53,607 nt of DNA from Candidatus Peregrinibacteria bacterium (GTDB lineage Bacteria > Patescibacteriota > Gracilibacteria > UBA1369 > PNNO01), in assembly GCA_016928915.1 (NCBI GenBank), contig JAFGJT010000007.1, forward strand, positions 1 to 53,607. Reading direction: 5' to 3'. How positions within the stretch are numbered: position 1 is the stretch's first letter; each line of letters opens with the position of its first letter. Both the position numbers and the translations under genes were made by a program. The notes beneath the pieces were generated by a model that saw only the letters and a program-made list of their open reading frames with translations, was not told the origin of the DNA and did no database searches. Positions 15,224 to 23,508 of the stretch are shown here, in pieces.

Positions 15224-16548
15224 TTTTTGTATTGGGCGTTTTTGTTTTCCACATGGCGGCATCCGCTGTATACGCTCAGCAGGATCAGTCCTTTGCCGAT
15301 GTTCCGCTTGATTCAAAATATTTTATTGCCATAGAACATTTTAAACAGCAGGATGTAATACAAGGATACAATGACGGAACTTTCAGACCGGGCCAGGAGG
15401 CAACACGCGCCGAAGCTTTAAAGATAATTTTATTGAGTTCCGGTATTCAGATTCATTCGACTCAGATTGAAGAGCCTTTCTTTCCGGATGTTTTATCTTC
15501 CGAATGGTATTATCCGCATATAAACACAGCCAAAGAAATGGGGATTGTAATGGGATACGAAGACGGAATGTATAAACCGAATCAAACGCAGAATATCGCT
15601 GAAACATTAAAAATCATATTTTTAGCAAATGGAATTTCAGCTGATCCTGTTCCGGAAAACACATCGTTATATCCGGACGTTTCTTATGATGCCTGGTTCG
15701 CGCCTTTTGCTTTGTACGCAAAAGAAAAAAACATAATTGAACCTCAGGATGACGGCAAAATGCATCCCGAGAAAGGAGTAACTCGAGGCGAACTTGTAGA
15801 AATTATGTACAGGCTGGAAATGGTGCTTGCCAACAACAATCAGCCTTTTGATATTTCAACAAACTGGAAATATAATAATTATCCGCAATATTCTTTTAAA
15901 GCCAAGCTCCCGTTTGACTGGAAAGTGGTTAACAATGAAGATCAGGTTGTTTTCTGGCATCCTGATGCAACAAATCATCAGAGCACCTACGAGGTGCCCT
16001 TCCCTTTTTCCGCTTCAATAACCTTTCATCTTGATATGAATGCGGGGGGGCTTTCACCGACCGGCTACACTGAAAAAATGGAACAAATTTACAAAGCGGA
16101 ATATGGCAGCTATCAAAAAAATACGCTCATGCTGGGCGGCGTTCAGACGCTGAATCTTAATGCCGGACCCGATAATGATGATTTCTTTTTGTTTTTTCCG
16201 GAAAACAGAGTGTTAAACGTGTTCACCTCATACGGATGGTCTGATCTGACCCCTCATCTTAAACTGGAAATTGACGGGGTGCTGCGCAGCATACAAAATA
16301 TTGCATTAACCGAAACCGAAAGCGGTGATCTTGTTTCGGACGCCCGCGCCTTAATTCTGGTTGAAGGCCAGGGGCAGGCTGTTCTTGATAAATTCAGCGA
16401 TCTTATAATTATTGAAACAGACACTATCGGCGCGGGCAACGGACCCGTGGATTATTATTACAGCGCAGGTTTTGATATCACCATAAAATTCGAACGCGTC
16501 TCGGTTACGGTCCTTGATATCCAAACCGGCAGAACAAGCGCTTTTTAA
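15202..16548 (+). CDS. Secreted SLH-domain protein with a C-terminal beta-rich domain
   Basis: 448 residues. The signal peptide ends near residue 25 (ASAVYAQ). Three SLH repeats follow: 'FIAIEHFKQQDVIQGYNDGT' with ATRAEALKI, 'HINTAKEMGIVMGYEDGMYK' with NIAETLKI, and 'FALYAKEKNIIEPQDDGKMH' with TRGELVEIMYRL. Residues about 215-448 form a domain I cannot name with confidence. 'YSFKAKLPFDWKVV', 'VVFWHPDA' and an 'FFLFFPENRVLNVF' core loosely recall the PsbP-like fold. It overlaps the lgt-like gene by 22 bp, so it is probably translated from the same message. It should be exported and bound to the cell surface. Confidence 0.8.
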   Translation: MFKTKKIIFVLGVFVFHMAASAVYAQQDQSFADVPLDSKYFIAIEHFKQQDVIQGYNDGTFRPGQEATRAEALKIILLSSGIQIHSTQIEEPFFPDVLSSEWYYPHINTAKEMGIVMGYEDGMYKPNQTQNIAETLKIIFLANGISADPVPENTSLYPDVSYDAWFAPFALYAKEKNIIEPQDDGKMHPEKGVTRGELVEIMYRLEMVLANNNQPFDISTNWKYNNYPQYSFKAKLPFDWKVVNNEDQVVFWHPDATNHQSTYEVPFPFSASITFHLDMNAGGLSPTGYTEKMEQIYKAEYGSYQKNTLMLGGVQTLNLNAGPDNDDFFLFFPENRVLNVFTSYGWSDLTPHLKLEIDGVLRSIQNIALTETESGDLVSDARALILVEGQGQAVLDKFSDLIIIETDTIGAGNGPVDYYYSAGFDITIKFERVSVTVLDIQTGRTSAF

Positions 16549-16593
16549 TAGGGCGCGACAAGATGACAAGCACTATTTAAATCCATATATTCT

Positions 16594-16785
16594 ATGAAAA
16601 AAATAATTTTATTCGGGACAATTATATTTCTCTTTTCTCTTATGGCTTTTTTCCCGGGCTGCGGATGCGGGCAGAATGAACAGCCTCAAGAAGAAAAACC
16701 CGTTAATGTACTTGACCCGGATTTTAAAGGCCCGGATTCGCTCCCCTTTTCACAGGGTCCCGGCACACCTCCGCCAACTAACTAA
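16594..16785 (+). CDS. Small proline-rich lipoprotein
   Basis: 63 residues. A hydrophobic signal (KKIILFGTIIFLFSLMAFF) ends in PGC-GC, an imperfect lipobox with Cys near residue 23. The mature part is short, acidic and proline-rich (NEQPQEEKPVNVLDPDF...PGTPPPTN). It is a candidate substrate for the Lgt-like enzyme encoded upstream. No domain is recognised. It ends 8 bp before yebC. Confidence 0.65.
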   Translation: MKKIILFGTIIFLFSLMAFFPGCGCGQNEQPQEEKPVNVLDPDFKGPDSLPFSQGPGTPPPTN

Positions 16786-16793
16786 TTTATATT

Positions 16794-17549
16794 ATGTCAG
16801 GACATTCAAAATGGCACTCAATAAAGCATAAAAAAGGCGCGATTGACGCCAAAAGAGGTAAAATCTTTACAATGCACGCCAAATTAATCGCAGTTGCAGC
16901 GCGCGCCGGCGGCGGAGACCCTTTAACAAACGCCTCACTGCGAACAGCTATTGATAACGCCCGGGCTGATAATGTGCCGAATGCAAATATTGAGCGCTCG
17001 ATAAAATCAGGCACAGGCGAGCTAAAAGATCAGGCCGCATTCAGCGAATCAATGTATGAAGGTTTCGGGCCCGAAGGTATTGCGGTTTATATACAAACAA
17101 TCAGCGATAATAAAAACCGTACGGTTGCCAGTCTTAAAAATATTTTATCAAAAAACGGCGGAAATATGGCGGGCGCAGGATCCGTTTCATGGATGTTTCA
17201 TCAAAAAGGGTTAATTCATTTAAAGGTTGATCCGTCCAAGCGGGATGATCTTGAACTTGCCGCTATAGACGCGGGAGCCGAGGATGTAAAATCCGAAGGT
17301 GAAAGCGTTGAAGTTTATACTAATGTTAAGGAATTAAATACCGTAAAAGCAAAACTGGAACAGGCCGGATTTTCAGTTGAAAAAGCGGATATGAGTTTTA
17401 TACCTGAAAAAGAGGTTAAAATTGAATCAGAAGAAGCGGCAAAAAAAGTCCTGAATTTAATAGAAGCGCTTGAAGAAGACGATGATGTAAACAATGTTTA
17501 CGCGAATTTTGATATTCCTGAGGAAATTTTAAACAAAGTTGCAGGATAG
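16794..17549 (+). CDS. YebC/PmpR family protein
   Basis: 251 residues, full length for the family. The start 'MSGHSKWHSIKHKKGAIDAK' is diagnostic, followed by 'RADNVPNANIERSIKSGTGE', 'YEGFGPEGIAVYIQTISDNK' and 'NGGNMAGAGSVSWMFHQKG'. YebC-family proteins were long annotated as transcription regulators and are now also linked to translation through difficult sequences such as proline runs. Here that would suit proline-rich secreted proteins, but this is inference. Its TAG stop sits at the start of the 17544-17600 repeat cluster. Confidence 0.93.
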   Translation: MSGHSKWHSIKHKKGAIDAKRGKIFTMHAKLIAVAARAGGGDPLTNASLRTAIDNARADNVPNANIERSIKSGTGELKDQAAFSESMYEGFGPEGIAVYIQTISDNKNRTVASLKNILSKNGGNMAGAGSVSWMFHQKGLIHLKVDPSKRDDLELAAIDAGAEDVKSEGESVEVYTNVKELNTVKAKLEQAGFSVEKADMSFIPEKEVKIESEEAAKKVLNLIEALEEDDDVNNVYANFDIPEEILNKVAG

Positions 17550-17600
17550 GGATTACCGAGAGGATAGGGATTACCGAGTAATTTTCCGGTTACCGAGTAA
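17544..17600 (+). repeat. Cluster of TTACCGAGTAA-type repeats after yebC
   Basis: GGATAGGGATTACCGAG occurs at 17544-17560 and 17562-17578. The palindrome TTAC-CGA-GTAA is complete near 17571-17581 and at 17590-17600. The same palindrome occurs at 20761-20771, 24584-24594 and in the array at 52499-52570. Here it fills the gap between convergent yebC and the DHH gene. Confidence 0.8.
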
Positions 17601-17612
17601 TTTTTCCGGCCG

Positions 17613-18977
17613 CTAAACCTCGAACTTATAAGTAACTCCCGGCTGAAGATCTATTTCATCCTGATTTTTTGCAACGCTTTCAACTATATCTTTGGGAGCT
17701 GCTTTTTTGCCTGCGGCAGGTTTGGCGGCGCTCCAGTTCTTTTTAGCTTCAAGTTTTTTTGTAAATTTTTCTTTGTTCAGTTTTAAATCAACCACCTCGG
17801 GCTGCTCGTCGGGATGAATATTTAATCTTTTTGCCTGGAATTCTCTTATTTTTTTAATTATATTCTGCTCCGTCTGCAAAAGATCGCCGTTCTTTATTTT
17901 AAAACCCGCGGCCTGCGTATGTCCGCCGCCGTCAAACATTTCCGCAATTACACTTGCATCAATAGACGGGCTTACAGTTCTTATGCTTCCCGAAATAATA
18001 CCGTCATGCCTTTGTTTGATTAAAAGAACTATATCCGCGCCCGGTGCGTTCGTCATTAGTTCATCAATAATATCGCCCGTATCTTCGTCGCGGCTCTGAG
18101 TCTCCTTAAAATCCTGCTGTGAAATTGTCGACCATACAATTCTGAATAATTTATCAAACTGAATTTTTGTTAAAACCCGGCCCCACAGTTTAAGCATTGT
18201 AAGGTTTTTTGTCTTATATATGTGTTGAATAATTTCCTGCTGACGCGCGCCGTACCCAAGCAGATGAGACGCATTGGCAAATGCTTTCGGGCTTGTATTG
18301 GCATTCTGGAAACTGCCGGTATCGGTAATAATTCCCGCAAGCAGCAAAGTTGCGACATCCTCCGTAATCAGCTCTTTTCCAGTTACTTTTGAAAGCTCCT
18401 CCAGAACCGGTATTAAGAGTTCCGTTGTAGAAGAAGCCATAATATCAATATAATTAATTTTACCGAAATGATTATTACTAATATGATGATCAATGTTTAT
18501 TACCGGAACCTGTGTAAAAAGTCCGGCATTTTGTTCGTACAATTTTCCAAGCTGGCTCAAATCTCCGGTATCAACAACAATTATTAAATCGTATTTAGAC
18601 TGACCGTAATGAAAAGAAACATCTTTATCGCCCAGAGTCCCTTCCTTTGGAGTAATAATAATATTAACCTTATTATCCTGAAGATCGGTTTTTATTGTAT
18701 CAAGCTTGGCTTTTGTTAAGTCCAGCGTAACAATAAAATCGTTTGATGTAACAAGTTTTGAGTCGATTATATTTGTTGTAGGCAAAAACTGAATTGCCTC
18801 GGGAACCGGATCGGCGCACGCAACCGTTGCCTGCTTGCCGAGTTTTTTTATTACATGAAAAAGCGCAAGCGCGGAGCCGATTGAATCTCCGTCCGGAGGA
18901 GACGACGGCAGTATCAGAATTTTTTCGCTTTTCTGAATTAACTGAATTATCTGAGTTTGTAATTGGGAACCGGTCAT
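17613..18977 (-). CDS. DHH/DHHA1 phosphoesterase (NrnA-like) with C-terminal extension
   Basis: 454 residues. DHH motifs: 'LPSSPPDGDSIGSALAL' near residue 24, 'IIVVDTGDLSQLG' near 130, 'NIDHHISNNHFGKINYID' near 157 and 'GIITDTGSF' near 215. The DHHA1 part ends in 'MFDGGGHTQAAGFKI' near 340. This arrangement matches oligoribonuclease/pAp-phosphatase NrnA, which degrades very short RNAs and may act on c-di-nucleotides or pAp. NrnA is usually about 310-330 residues. The extra 100 or so residues are lysine- and alanine-rich (KKLEAKKNWSAAKPAAGKKA) and end 'LQPGVTYKFEV'. It has its own promoter at 19000-19028, downstream of recJ. Confidence 0.85.
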   Translation of the reverse strand: MTGSQLQTQIIQLIQKSEKILILPSSPPDGDSIGSALALFHVIKKLGKQATVACADPVPEAIQFLPTTNIIDSKLVTSNDFIVTLDLTKAKLDTIKTDLQDNKVNIIITPKEGTLGDKDVSFHYGQSKYDLIIVVDTGDLSQLGKLYEQNAGLFTQVPVINIDHHISNNHFGKINYIDIMASSTTELLIPVLEELSKVTGKELITEDVATLLLAGIITDTGSFQNANTSPKAFANASHLLGYGARQQEIIQHIYKTKNLTMLKLWGRVLTKIQFDKLFRIVWSTISQQDFKETQSRDEDTGDIIDELMTNAPGADIVLLIKQRHDGIISGSIRTVSPSIDASVIAEMFDGGGHTQAAGFKIKNGDLLQTEQNIIKKIREFQAKRLNIHPDEQPEVVDLKLNKEKFTKKLEAKKNWSAAKPAAGKKAAPKDIVESVAKNQDEIDLQPGVTYKFEV

Positions 18978-18999
18978 TATTTTCTAATCAATTCGTATT

Positions 19000-19028
19000 A
19001 TTATATAATAATCTAACCGTTTCGTCAA
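19000..19028 (-). promoter_or_regulatory. Promoter of the DHH gene
   Basis: Minus strand TTGACG (19028-19023), a 17-nt spacer and TATAAT (19005-19000). The start site should be near 18993, giving a leader of about 16 nt. Confidence 0.75.
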
Positions 19029-19065
19029 ACGTCTTGATTATTAGGGAATTAAAGTATCAAATTCT

Positions 19066-20757
19066 TTATTTGAAATCAATAACATTTAACTGGATTGTTT
19101 TGTTGTTGTTCCACTGGTTCGTTTCGAGCCTAAAAACCAAATCAAGGGTTTGCCGCTTCCCGGTATAATCTTTAAATTTCCCCATGTTAAAAGCGATTCC
19201 GCGCATCGGCAGTGTCCCCGAATTCAATTCAAGAGACATATGTTTATTATCCCGTCCTACAGAACGAGCATTTCTCACTGTAACATTTTTCATTAAAAAA
19301 ACAGGATTTTCATTGCCGGTTCCAAAAGGAGCAAGAGACTCGATGAAACCGACCGTATCCCAGTTTATATCTGATGTTTTGATTTCACAGTCTATACTTA
19401 AAGTTGGTTTGAGGTCGGTGTCTTTTAATGTTTCGTCTGTATAGGTGGTAATTTCTTTAATAAAGTTTTCCAGATTATCTTTTTTTATATTAAATCCGGC
19501 TGCCTGCGCATGTCCGCCGAAATGGTCCAAATATTTTGAAAACTTTGTGATAGCCTCGATAATATTAAAAAAATCGGTGCTTCTTGCCGAAGCTACCAGA
19601 TAATCCCCAAAATCCTGCATGATTATAGCGGGACGAGTATACTTTTCAGCAAGTTTTCCGGCAATTAGTCCGATAATTCCGGAGTGCCAGTATTTGTCAT
19701 ATTCAATAATAATTTTTGTTTCTCCCTTTTCGATAAACTTTTCATGAACTCTTTTTTCGGCTTCTTCTACAGCTTTATGCAGCATATCCTGTCTTTTTCT
19801 GTTAAGGTCTTCCAGTTTTTTTGCCAATTTTTGTGCAGCTTCGCTGTTCCCTCCCTGAATTAACAACTGCAGAGCATAATATGGGGAATCAATTCTCCCC
19901 GCCGCATTAATTCTCGGCGCAATCTGAAAACCTATAACAGATGAATTTATTGGATCGGAATTTTTTACTCCCGCAATTTCCTGAAGAAATTTAAGACCTT
20001 CCCATTTTGTATTTGGCAACAATTCTAATCCTTTTTTTACTATCAAACGGTTTTCACCTACCAAAGGTCCCAAATCAGCAACAGTGCCAAGGCTCGCCAA
20101 GTCCAATAATGAAAAAATCAGTTCGTTATCTTTTTCTTTATGTCCGTCGCGCATTAAAAGCGCCTGTGCAAATTTAAAAGCCACGCCCGCTCCGGTTAAC
20201 CCTTTAAACGGGTAGTTCCCGCCTTCCCTGCACGGATGCAAAACCTCATAAGCGGCTTCGGGATAAGTTAAAGGAATAGTATGATGATCGGTAATAATCA
20301 CATCAATCCCCTTTTCCTTAGCCAATTCAACCTGTTTATAATTTGAAATTCCGCAGTCAACCGTAATAACAAGTCCTATCCCGATTTTTTCAAACTCATT
20401 AATAAATTTATCGTTCAGACCGTAACCGTCCTCAACCCTGTGCGGCAGACGATACGAAACCTGCCCACCCAGATGCTGAAGAGTTAAATATAAAATCGCG
20501 GACCCGGAAATTCCGTCAACATCATAATCGCCGTAAATTATAATACGTTCATTTTTTTTTATGGCTTTTTCAACGCGCTCAACAGCATTTTGCATCCCGT
20601 TAAATAAAAACGGATTGTGAAGATCCTTTAAATCGGGATTTAAAAATTCTCTTAAATCATCAGGATCTTTTAAACCTCTGTTTTCACGGATTTTATCAAG
20701 AACACCGCACTCAGAGTCAGTGTTTTTTATCACCCATTTTTTTCCCAGAACTGACAT
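19066..20757 (-). CDS. recJ: Single-stranded-DNA-specific exonuclease RecJ
   Basis: 563 residues. DHH-superfamily motifs: 'IIYGDYDVDGISGSAILYL' near residue 72, 'LVITVDCGISNY' near 128, 'IDVIITDHHTIP' near 152 and 'FDHFGGHAQAAGF'-like 'DHFGGHAQAAGFNIKKDN' near 415. A C-terminal OB-like domain ends 'ETNQWNNNKTIQLNVIDF'. RecJ is a 5'-to-3' ssDNA exonuclease in recombination and mismatch/base-excision repair. The start codon lies 3 bp after the miaA stop, so the two are almost certainly cotranscribed. Confidence 0.95.
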   Translation of the reverse strand: MSVLGKKWVIKNTDSECGVLDKIRENRGLKDPDDLREFLNPDLKDLHNPFLFNGMQNAVERVEKAIKKNERIIIYGDYDVDGISGSAILYLTLQHLGGQVSYRLPHRVEDGYGLNDKFINEFEKIGIGLVITVDCGISNYKQVELAKEKGIDVIITDHHTIPLTYPEAAYEVLHPCREGGNYPFKGLTGAGVAFKFAQALLMRDGHKEKDNELIFSLLDLASLGTVADLGPLVGENRLIVKKGLELLPNTKWEGLKFLQEIAGVKNSDPINSSVIGFQIAPRINAAGRIDSPYYALQLLIQGGNSEAAQKLAKKLEDLNRKRQDMLHKAVEEAEKRVHEKFIEKGETKIIIEYDKYWHSGIIGLIAGKLAEKYTRPAIIMQDFGDYLVASARSTDFFNIIEAITKFSKYLDHFGGHAQAAGFNIKKDNLENFIKEITTYTDETLKDTDLKPTLSIDCEIKTSDINWDTVGFIESLAPFGTGNENPVFLMKNVTVRNARSVGRDNKHMSLELNSGTLPMRGIAFNMGKFKDYTGKRQTLDLVFRLETNQWNNNKTIQLNVIDFK

Positions 20758-20760
20758 TTG

Positions 20761-20784
20761 TTACTCGGTAATTTGCTCGGTGAG
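20761..20784 (-). repeat. TTACCGAGTAA repeat inside the miaA 3' end
   Basis: On the minus strand the last bases of miaA read CTCACCGAG-CAA-ATTACCGAG-TAA: two tandem repeat units that encode LTEQITE and supply the stop codon. A dispersed repeat has apparently become the C-terminus of MiaA. Confidence 0.7.
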
Positions 20785-21714
20785 TTTCTCTCCCGGCACC
20801 CATAGTACATCAGGCTCGCGCCTAAACCAAGTTAACTGTCTTTTTGCGTAATTCCGTGTGTTTTGCTGTATCATTTCAAGAGCACACGTAAGCGAAATTT
20901 CGCCTTTAATATATGCTGTAATTTCCGGATAGCCAAGTGATGACATTGATGGTAATTTTATTGAATACCCTTTCTGTAAAAGAGTCTTTGTCTCGTTAAT
21001 CAAACCTTCATCAATTTGGTTCTTTGCACGCTCGTCAATCCGGCTGTAAAGTTTTTCGCGCTCCCAGTCGATTCCGATTTTCAAAATATTATATTCGCTT
21101 TCGCCATTCATATCACGTTTATTCATACCAGACATCGCAACTTCTATAGCTCGAATAACATAGACATGATTATGAGGATGGATTTTTGCAGCAGCTTCAG
21201 GATCAAGCTTAATAAGTTTTTTATAAACCGCGTCCTCGCCGTTTTCCAGAATTTCTTTTTCAAGCTGATCGCGTATCTCATAATTCGGGGCAACACGCGG
21301 AATATTGTAATTCTGACAGATTGCTCTTATATATAAGCCGGTTCCTCCGACCAAAATCGGGAGTTTTCCGTGTTTCAGAATTTCATCAATATAAAATTTT
21401 GCCTTTCTAACATAATCAGCAAGCGTAAATTCCTTATCCGGGTCAACTTCATCAATCATATAATGAGGAATACCTTCAGTTTCATTGGTTTTAACCTTTG
21501 CGGTCCCGATATCCATAAACTTATAAACCTGCCTTGAATCAGCGGAAACAACTTCACCATCAAACTTTTTTGCAATCTCAATGCTAAACGAAGTTTTCCC
21601 TGAAGCGGTCGGACCGAGGATAACAAGAAGAGGTTTAGCCGCATGGCCCTGAGCTTTTCTCTCAGCGGAATTCTTTAAAAACTGCACAATGATTTGTTCG
21701 ATATCTTCGAGCAT
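20761..21714 (-). CDS. miaA: tRNA dimethylallyltransferase MiaA
   Basis: 317 residues from the ATG at 21714. A longer frame reaches 21828, but its first 38 residues resemble no MiaA. Motifs: P-loop 'LGPTASGKTSFSIEIAKKF', 'SADSRQVYKFMDIGTAK', 'VGGTGLYIRAICQNYNIP', 'GYPEITAYIKGEISL' and 'NTRNYAKRQLTWFRR'. The enzyme transfers dimethylallyl to A37 of UNN-decoding tRNAs. The last residues come from a dispersed repeat. It is first in a miaA-recJ unit. Confidence 0.95.
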   Translation of the reverse strand: MLEDIEQIIVQFLKNSAERKAQGHAAKPLLVILGPTASGKTSFSIEIAKKFDGEVVSADSRQVYKFMDIGTAKVKTNETEGIPHYMIDEVDPDKEFTLADYVRKAKFYIDEILKHGKLPILVGGTGLYIRAICQNYNIPRVAPNYEIRDQLEKEILENGEDAVYKKLIKLDPEAAAKIHPHNHVYVIRAIEVAMSGMNKRDMNGESEYNILKIGIDWEREKLYSRIDERAKNQIDEGLINETKTLLQKGYSIKLPSMSSLGYPEITAYIKGEISLTCALEMIQQNTRNYAKRQLTWFRREPDVLWVPGEKLTEQITE

Positions 21715-21906
21715 GATATTTATCGGCAAAATTAAAATCCGTCTATTACGGGAGTAGTAATAGCAAAAATGGACAATGAGCACAATGTTAACTTTGTTAT
21801 ATATGAATTTCACAATTTCCCGAATCAATCAACGAGGCATTACGCTTCACCGCTGTTTCAAAGGGTCACAAAATCAATTGCCCAATTTTTTCGAATCATG
21901 CTTTTT

Positions 21907-22812
21907 TTATTTCTCCACCCTTTTAACCAATTCTTTAATTGTCTTGTTCCAGTCCAGAACCTGTTTTTTCTCTTTTTCAAGATTGAGTTTAAATTTTCGA
22001 AGCCTGAATTCCGTATCATCGTCAATATGTATAACGAACGCTTTTTTATTCTTCAACTTAAAGGCGTCCTCATCAATCCCATTAACAATTCCCGCATCCC
22101 GAAATTCTTTTTCGAACATCCCGGTTTGCTCATTTGTTTGCGCTTTTCTGAATATGGCCATTCCGTCTTGTTTACCTTTCTCTGTTATTCTATTCTCGAC
22201 CTTCCCGCTGATACCTGGCTCCCATGGGGATTTTGGACACAACGAAGGTTTGTTTTCCTGGTTATGAGATGAAAGAATTTCTGATTCCTCAACCTTTTGC
22301 CCTACATTAAGCGGATTCTCTCTAATTATCTGCATTTCCTGATAATTTTTAACTCCTCTCACTAAAACCTCAAGCGCCGGCCGCGACATATCAACAACCT
22401 TCGCGGCCCAAAATTGTTCGGAATGGCTTGTAACAATGCAGGCAACGACTTTTAATTTGCTTATACCCACTTCACCTATCAATTCTTTCATTTTCGGAAA
22501 ATCTTTAAATTTTTCATTGATGCGCAGAGTTTCGTTAACGGTTTTATGGCTTAGCCCGCCTATTTTTGATGCAAACTCATGAATCGAACGAAATTTATAT
22601 TTAAGATAAAGATGGCGGCGCGCGACTTCCGGGATTGCCGCTATAAAACGACGCGTCCAGATTCGCGCATTAATACCGGCAAATCTGCAATAATCATAAA
22701 GCTCCCTGTCCGAAAAATTCTTAATTTGGGCCGGGCCGATTTTGAATGGAAATTTTTCAAATAACTTACTCGTCTTGTTATTTATCTGATTTGAAACAAC
22801 AATATTATTCAT
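21907..22812 (-). CDS. HNH-endonuclease-family-like protein lacking an HNH motif
   Basis: 301 residues. The segment 'RRFIAAIPEVARRHLYLKYK' to 'SIHEFASKIGGLSHKTVNE' and the following 'FPKMKELIGEVGISKLKVVA' resemble the N-terminal helical domain of HNH endonuclease-like proteins common in CPR genomes. 'DMSRPALEVLVRGV' fits as well. In those proteins a Cys/His-containing HNH nuclease normally closes the C-terminus. Here the chain stops after 'LDWNKTIKELVKRVEK' with no such motif, so it may be a truncated, non-nuclease form. The family call is from memory of the pattern. An 8-bp inverted repeat (22834-22855) lies just upstream. Confidence 0.55.
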   Translation of the reverse strand: MNNIVVSNQINNKTSKLFEKFPFKIGPAQIKNFSDRELYDYCRFAGINARIWTRRFIAAIPEVARRHLYLKYKFRSIHEFASKIGGLSHKTVNETLRINEKFKDFPKMKELIGEVGISKLKVVACIVTSHSEQFWAAKVVDMSRPALEVLVRGVKNYQEMQIIRENPLNVGQKVEESEILSSHNQENKPSLCPKSPWEPGISGKVENRITEKGKQDGMAIFRKAQTNEQTGMFEKEFRDAGIVNGIDEDAFKLKNKKAFVIHIDDDTEFRLRKFKLNLEKEKKQVLDWNKTIKELVKRVEK

Positions 22813-22833
22813 AAATCTTGGATTAAATTTTAA

Positions 22834-22855
22834 AGGATTTTTACATTAAAATCCT
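22834..22855. repeat. Inverted repeat upstream of the HNH-like gene
   Basis: AGGATTTT-TACATT-AAAATCCT is a perfect 8-bp palindrome with a 6-nt centre, 22-43 nt upstream of the gene start at 22812. Its position would suit an operator or a 5'-UTR hairpin. Confidence 0.45.
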
Positions 22856-23372
22856 ATTACAAAACCGCACTTGATTTCAAATGATAAGCGGCTTATAGCA
22901 GCCAAATATAGCATTATACAATAATCAAAAAATTGCCCGATTACAGGGTTGGAAATTAATAAACGTTTTACGTTCAAAAATTCCTTCAAATTTCCATATA
23001 AATCGATAATAAGAAAATTTTTACGAATTACTTATAAAAACCACATTTAAATTCAAATAAAGGTGAAAATAAAAAAAATAAAATCCTGTCAATTTGAAAT
23101 TCCAATAACAAAAACCATTATTATTATCAATTATTCGCGAGCAATACAATAAAAATCAATTACAATCTCACTAAGTAATTTCGTAAGCCTAAAAAGGTCT
23201 AATGCGGCGATATATTCATGTGCTTTCGTCAAGTATTTTTCCTTAATTTTCCTTCCTTTTATTGACTCCGCCTCTAAAATCGGTAAACTGTCTCCTGTCA
23301 AAGACAGCAGGTTCGCCCGCATGCGTGTGTCGCAGTAAAACGAAAGTAAACCGAAAAACACATCGCAAAACG
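22856..23372. other. AT-rich stretch without a convincing gene
   Basis: About 500 bp between the HNH-like gene and the rplJ leader. It is strongly AT-rich up to about 23130. A minus-strand ORF of 76 codons (23131-23361, MFFGLLSFYCDTRMR...) has a helical look (YIAALDLFRLTKLLSEIVID) but no ribosome site, promoter or family I recognise, so I do not call it as a gene. A small CTGTC-AAA-GACAG hairpin lies near 23300. I see no tRNA or known RNA here. Confidence 0.5.
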
Positions 23373-23495
23373 GGCTTTAAAATCACTATCCTGCCGAGAC
23401 ATTCAAACAGGTAATTTAAGCCAACGGGCGGCCGTCAAACGGCACAAACCCAAAAGCGCAATTATCCGTCTCGAAAGTCTTTGAGACGGTTTTTT
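23373..23495 (+). promoter_or_regulatory. Probable L10 leader with attenuator upstream of rplJ
   Basis: A structured leader precedes rplJ. GGCTTTAAA (23373-23381) can pair with TTTAAGCC (about 23415-23422), enclosing CCTG/CAGG. A GCCGT-CAA-ACGGC hairpin follows (23431-23443). The leader ends in a strong terminator, CCGTCTC (23466-23472) with GAGACGG (23483-23489) and six T, only 13 nt before the rplJ ATG. CGAGAC at 23395-23400 is complementary to GTCTCG at 23468-23473 and could form an antiterminator. Ribosomal protein L10 is known to bind such leaders and repress rplJ-rplL in many bacteria. The specific folding here is inferred by eye. Confidence 0.65.
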
Positions 23496-23508
23496 AACAC
23501 AATATAAT

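Noticed and set aside
21715-21828. Longer miaA start at 21828
   Set aside because: The extra 38 residues do not resemble MiaA, and the ATG at 21714 gives the normal start before the P-loop.
21769-22272. Two plus-strand ORFs of about 165 codons
   Set aside because: They lie almost entirely antisense to the HNH-like gene, overlap each other in different frames and have no family features.
23131-23361. 76-codon minus-strand ORF upstream of rplJ
   Set aside because: No ribosome site, promoter or recognisable family. Described under the non-coding stretch instead.
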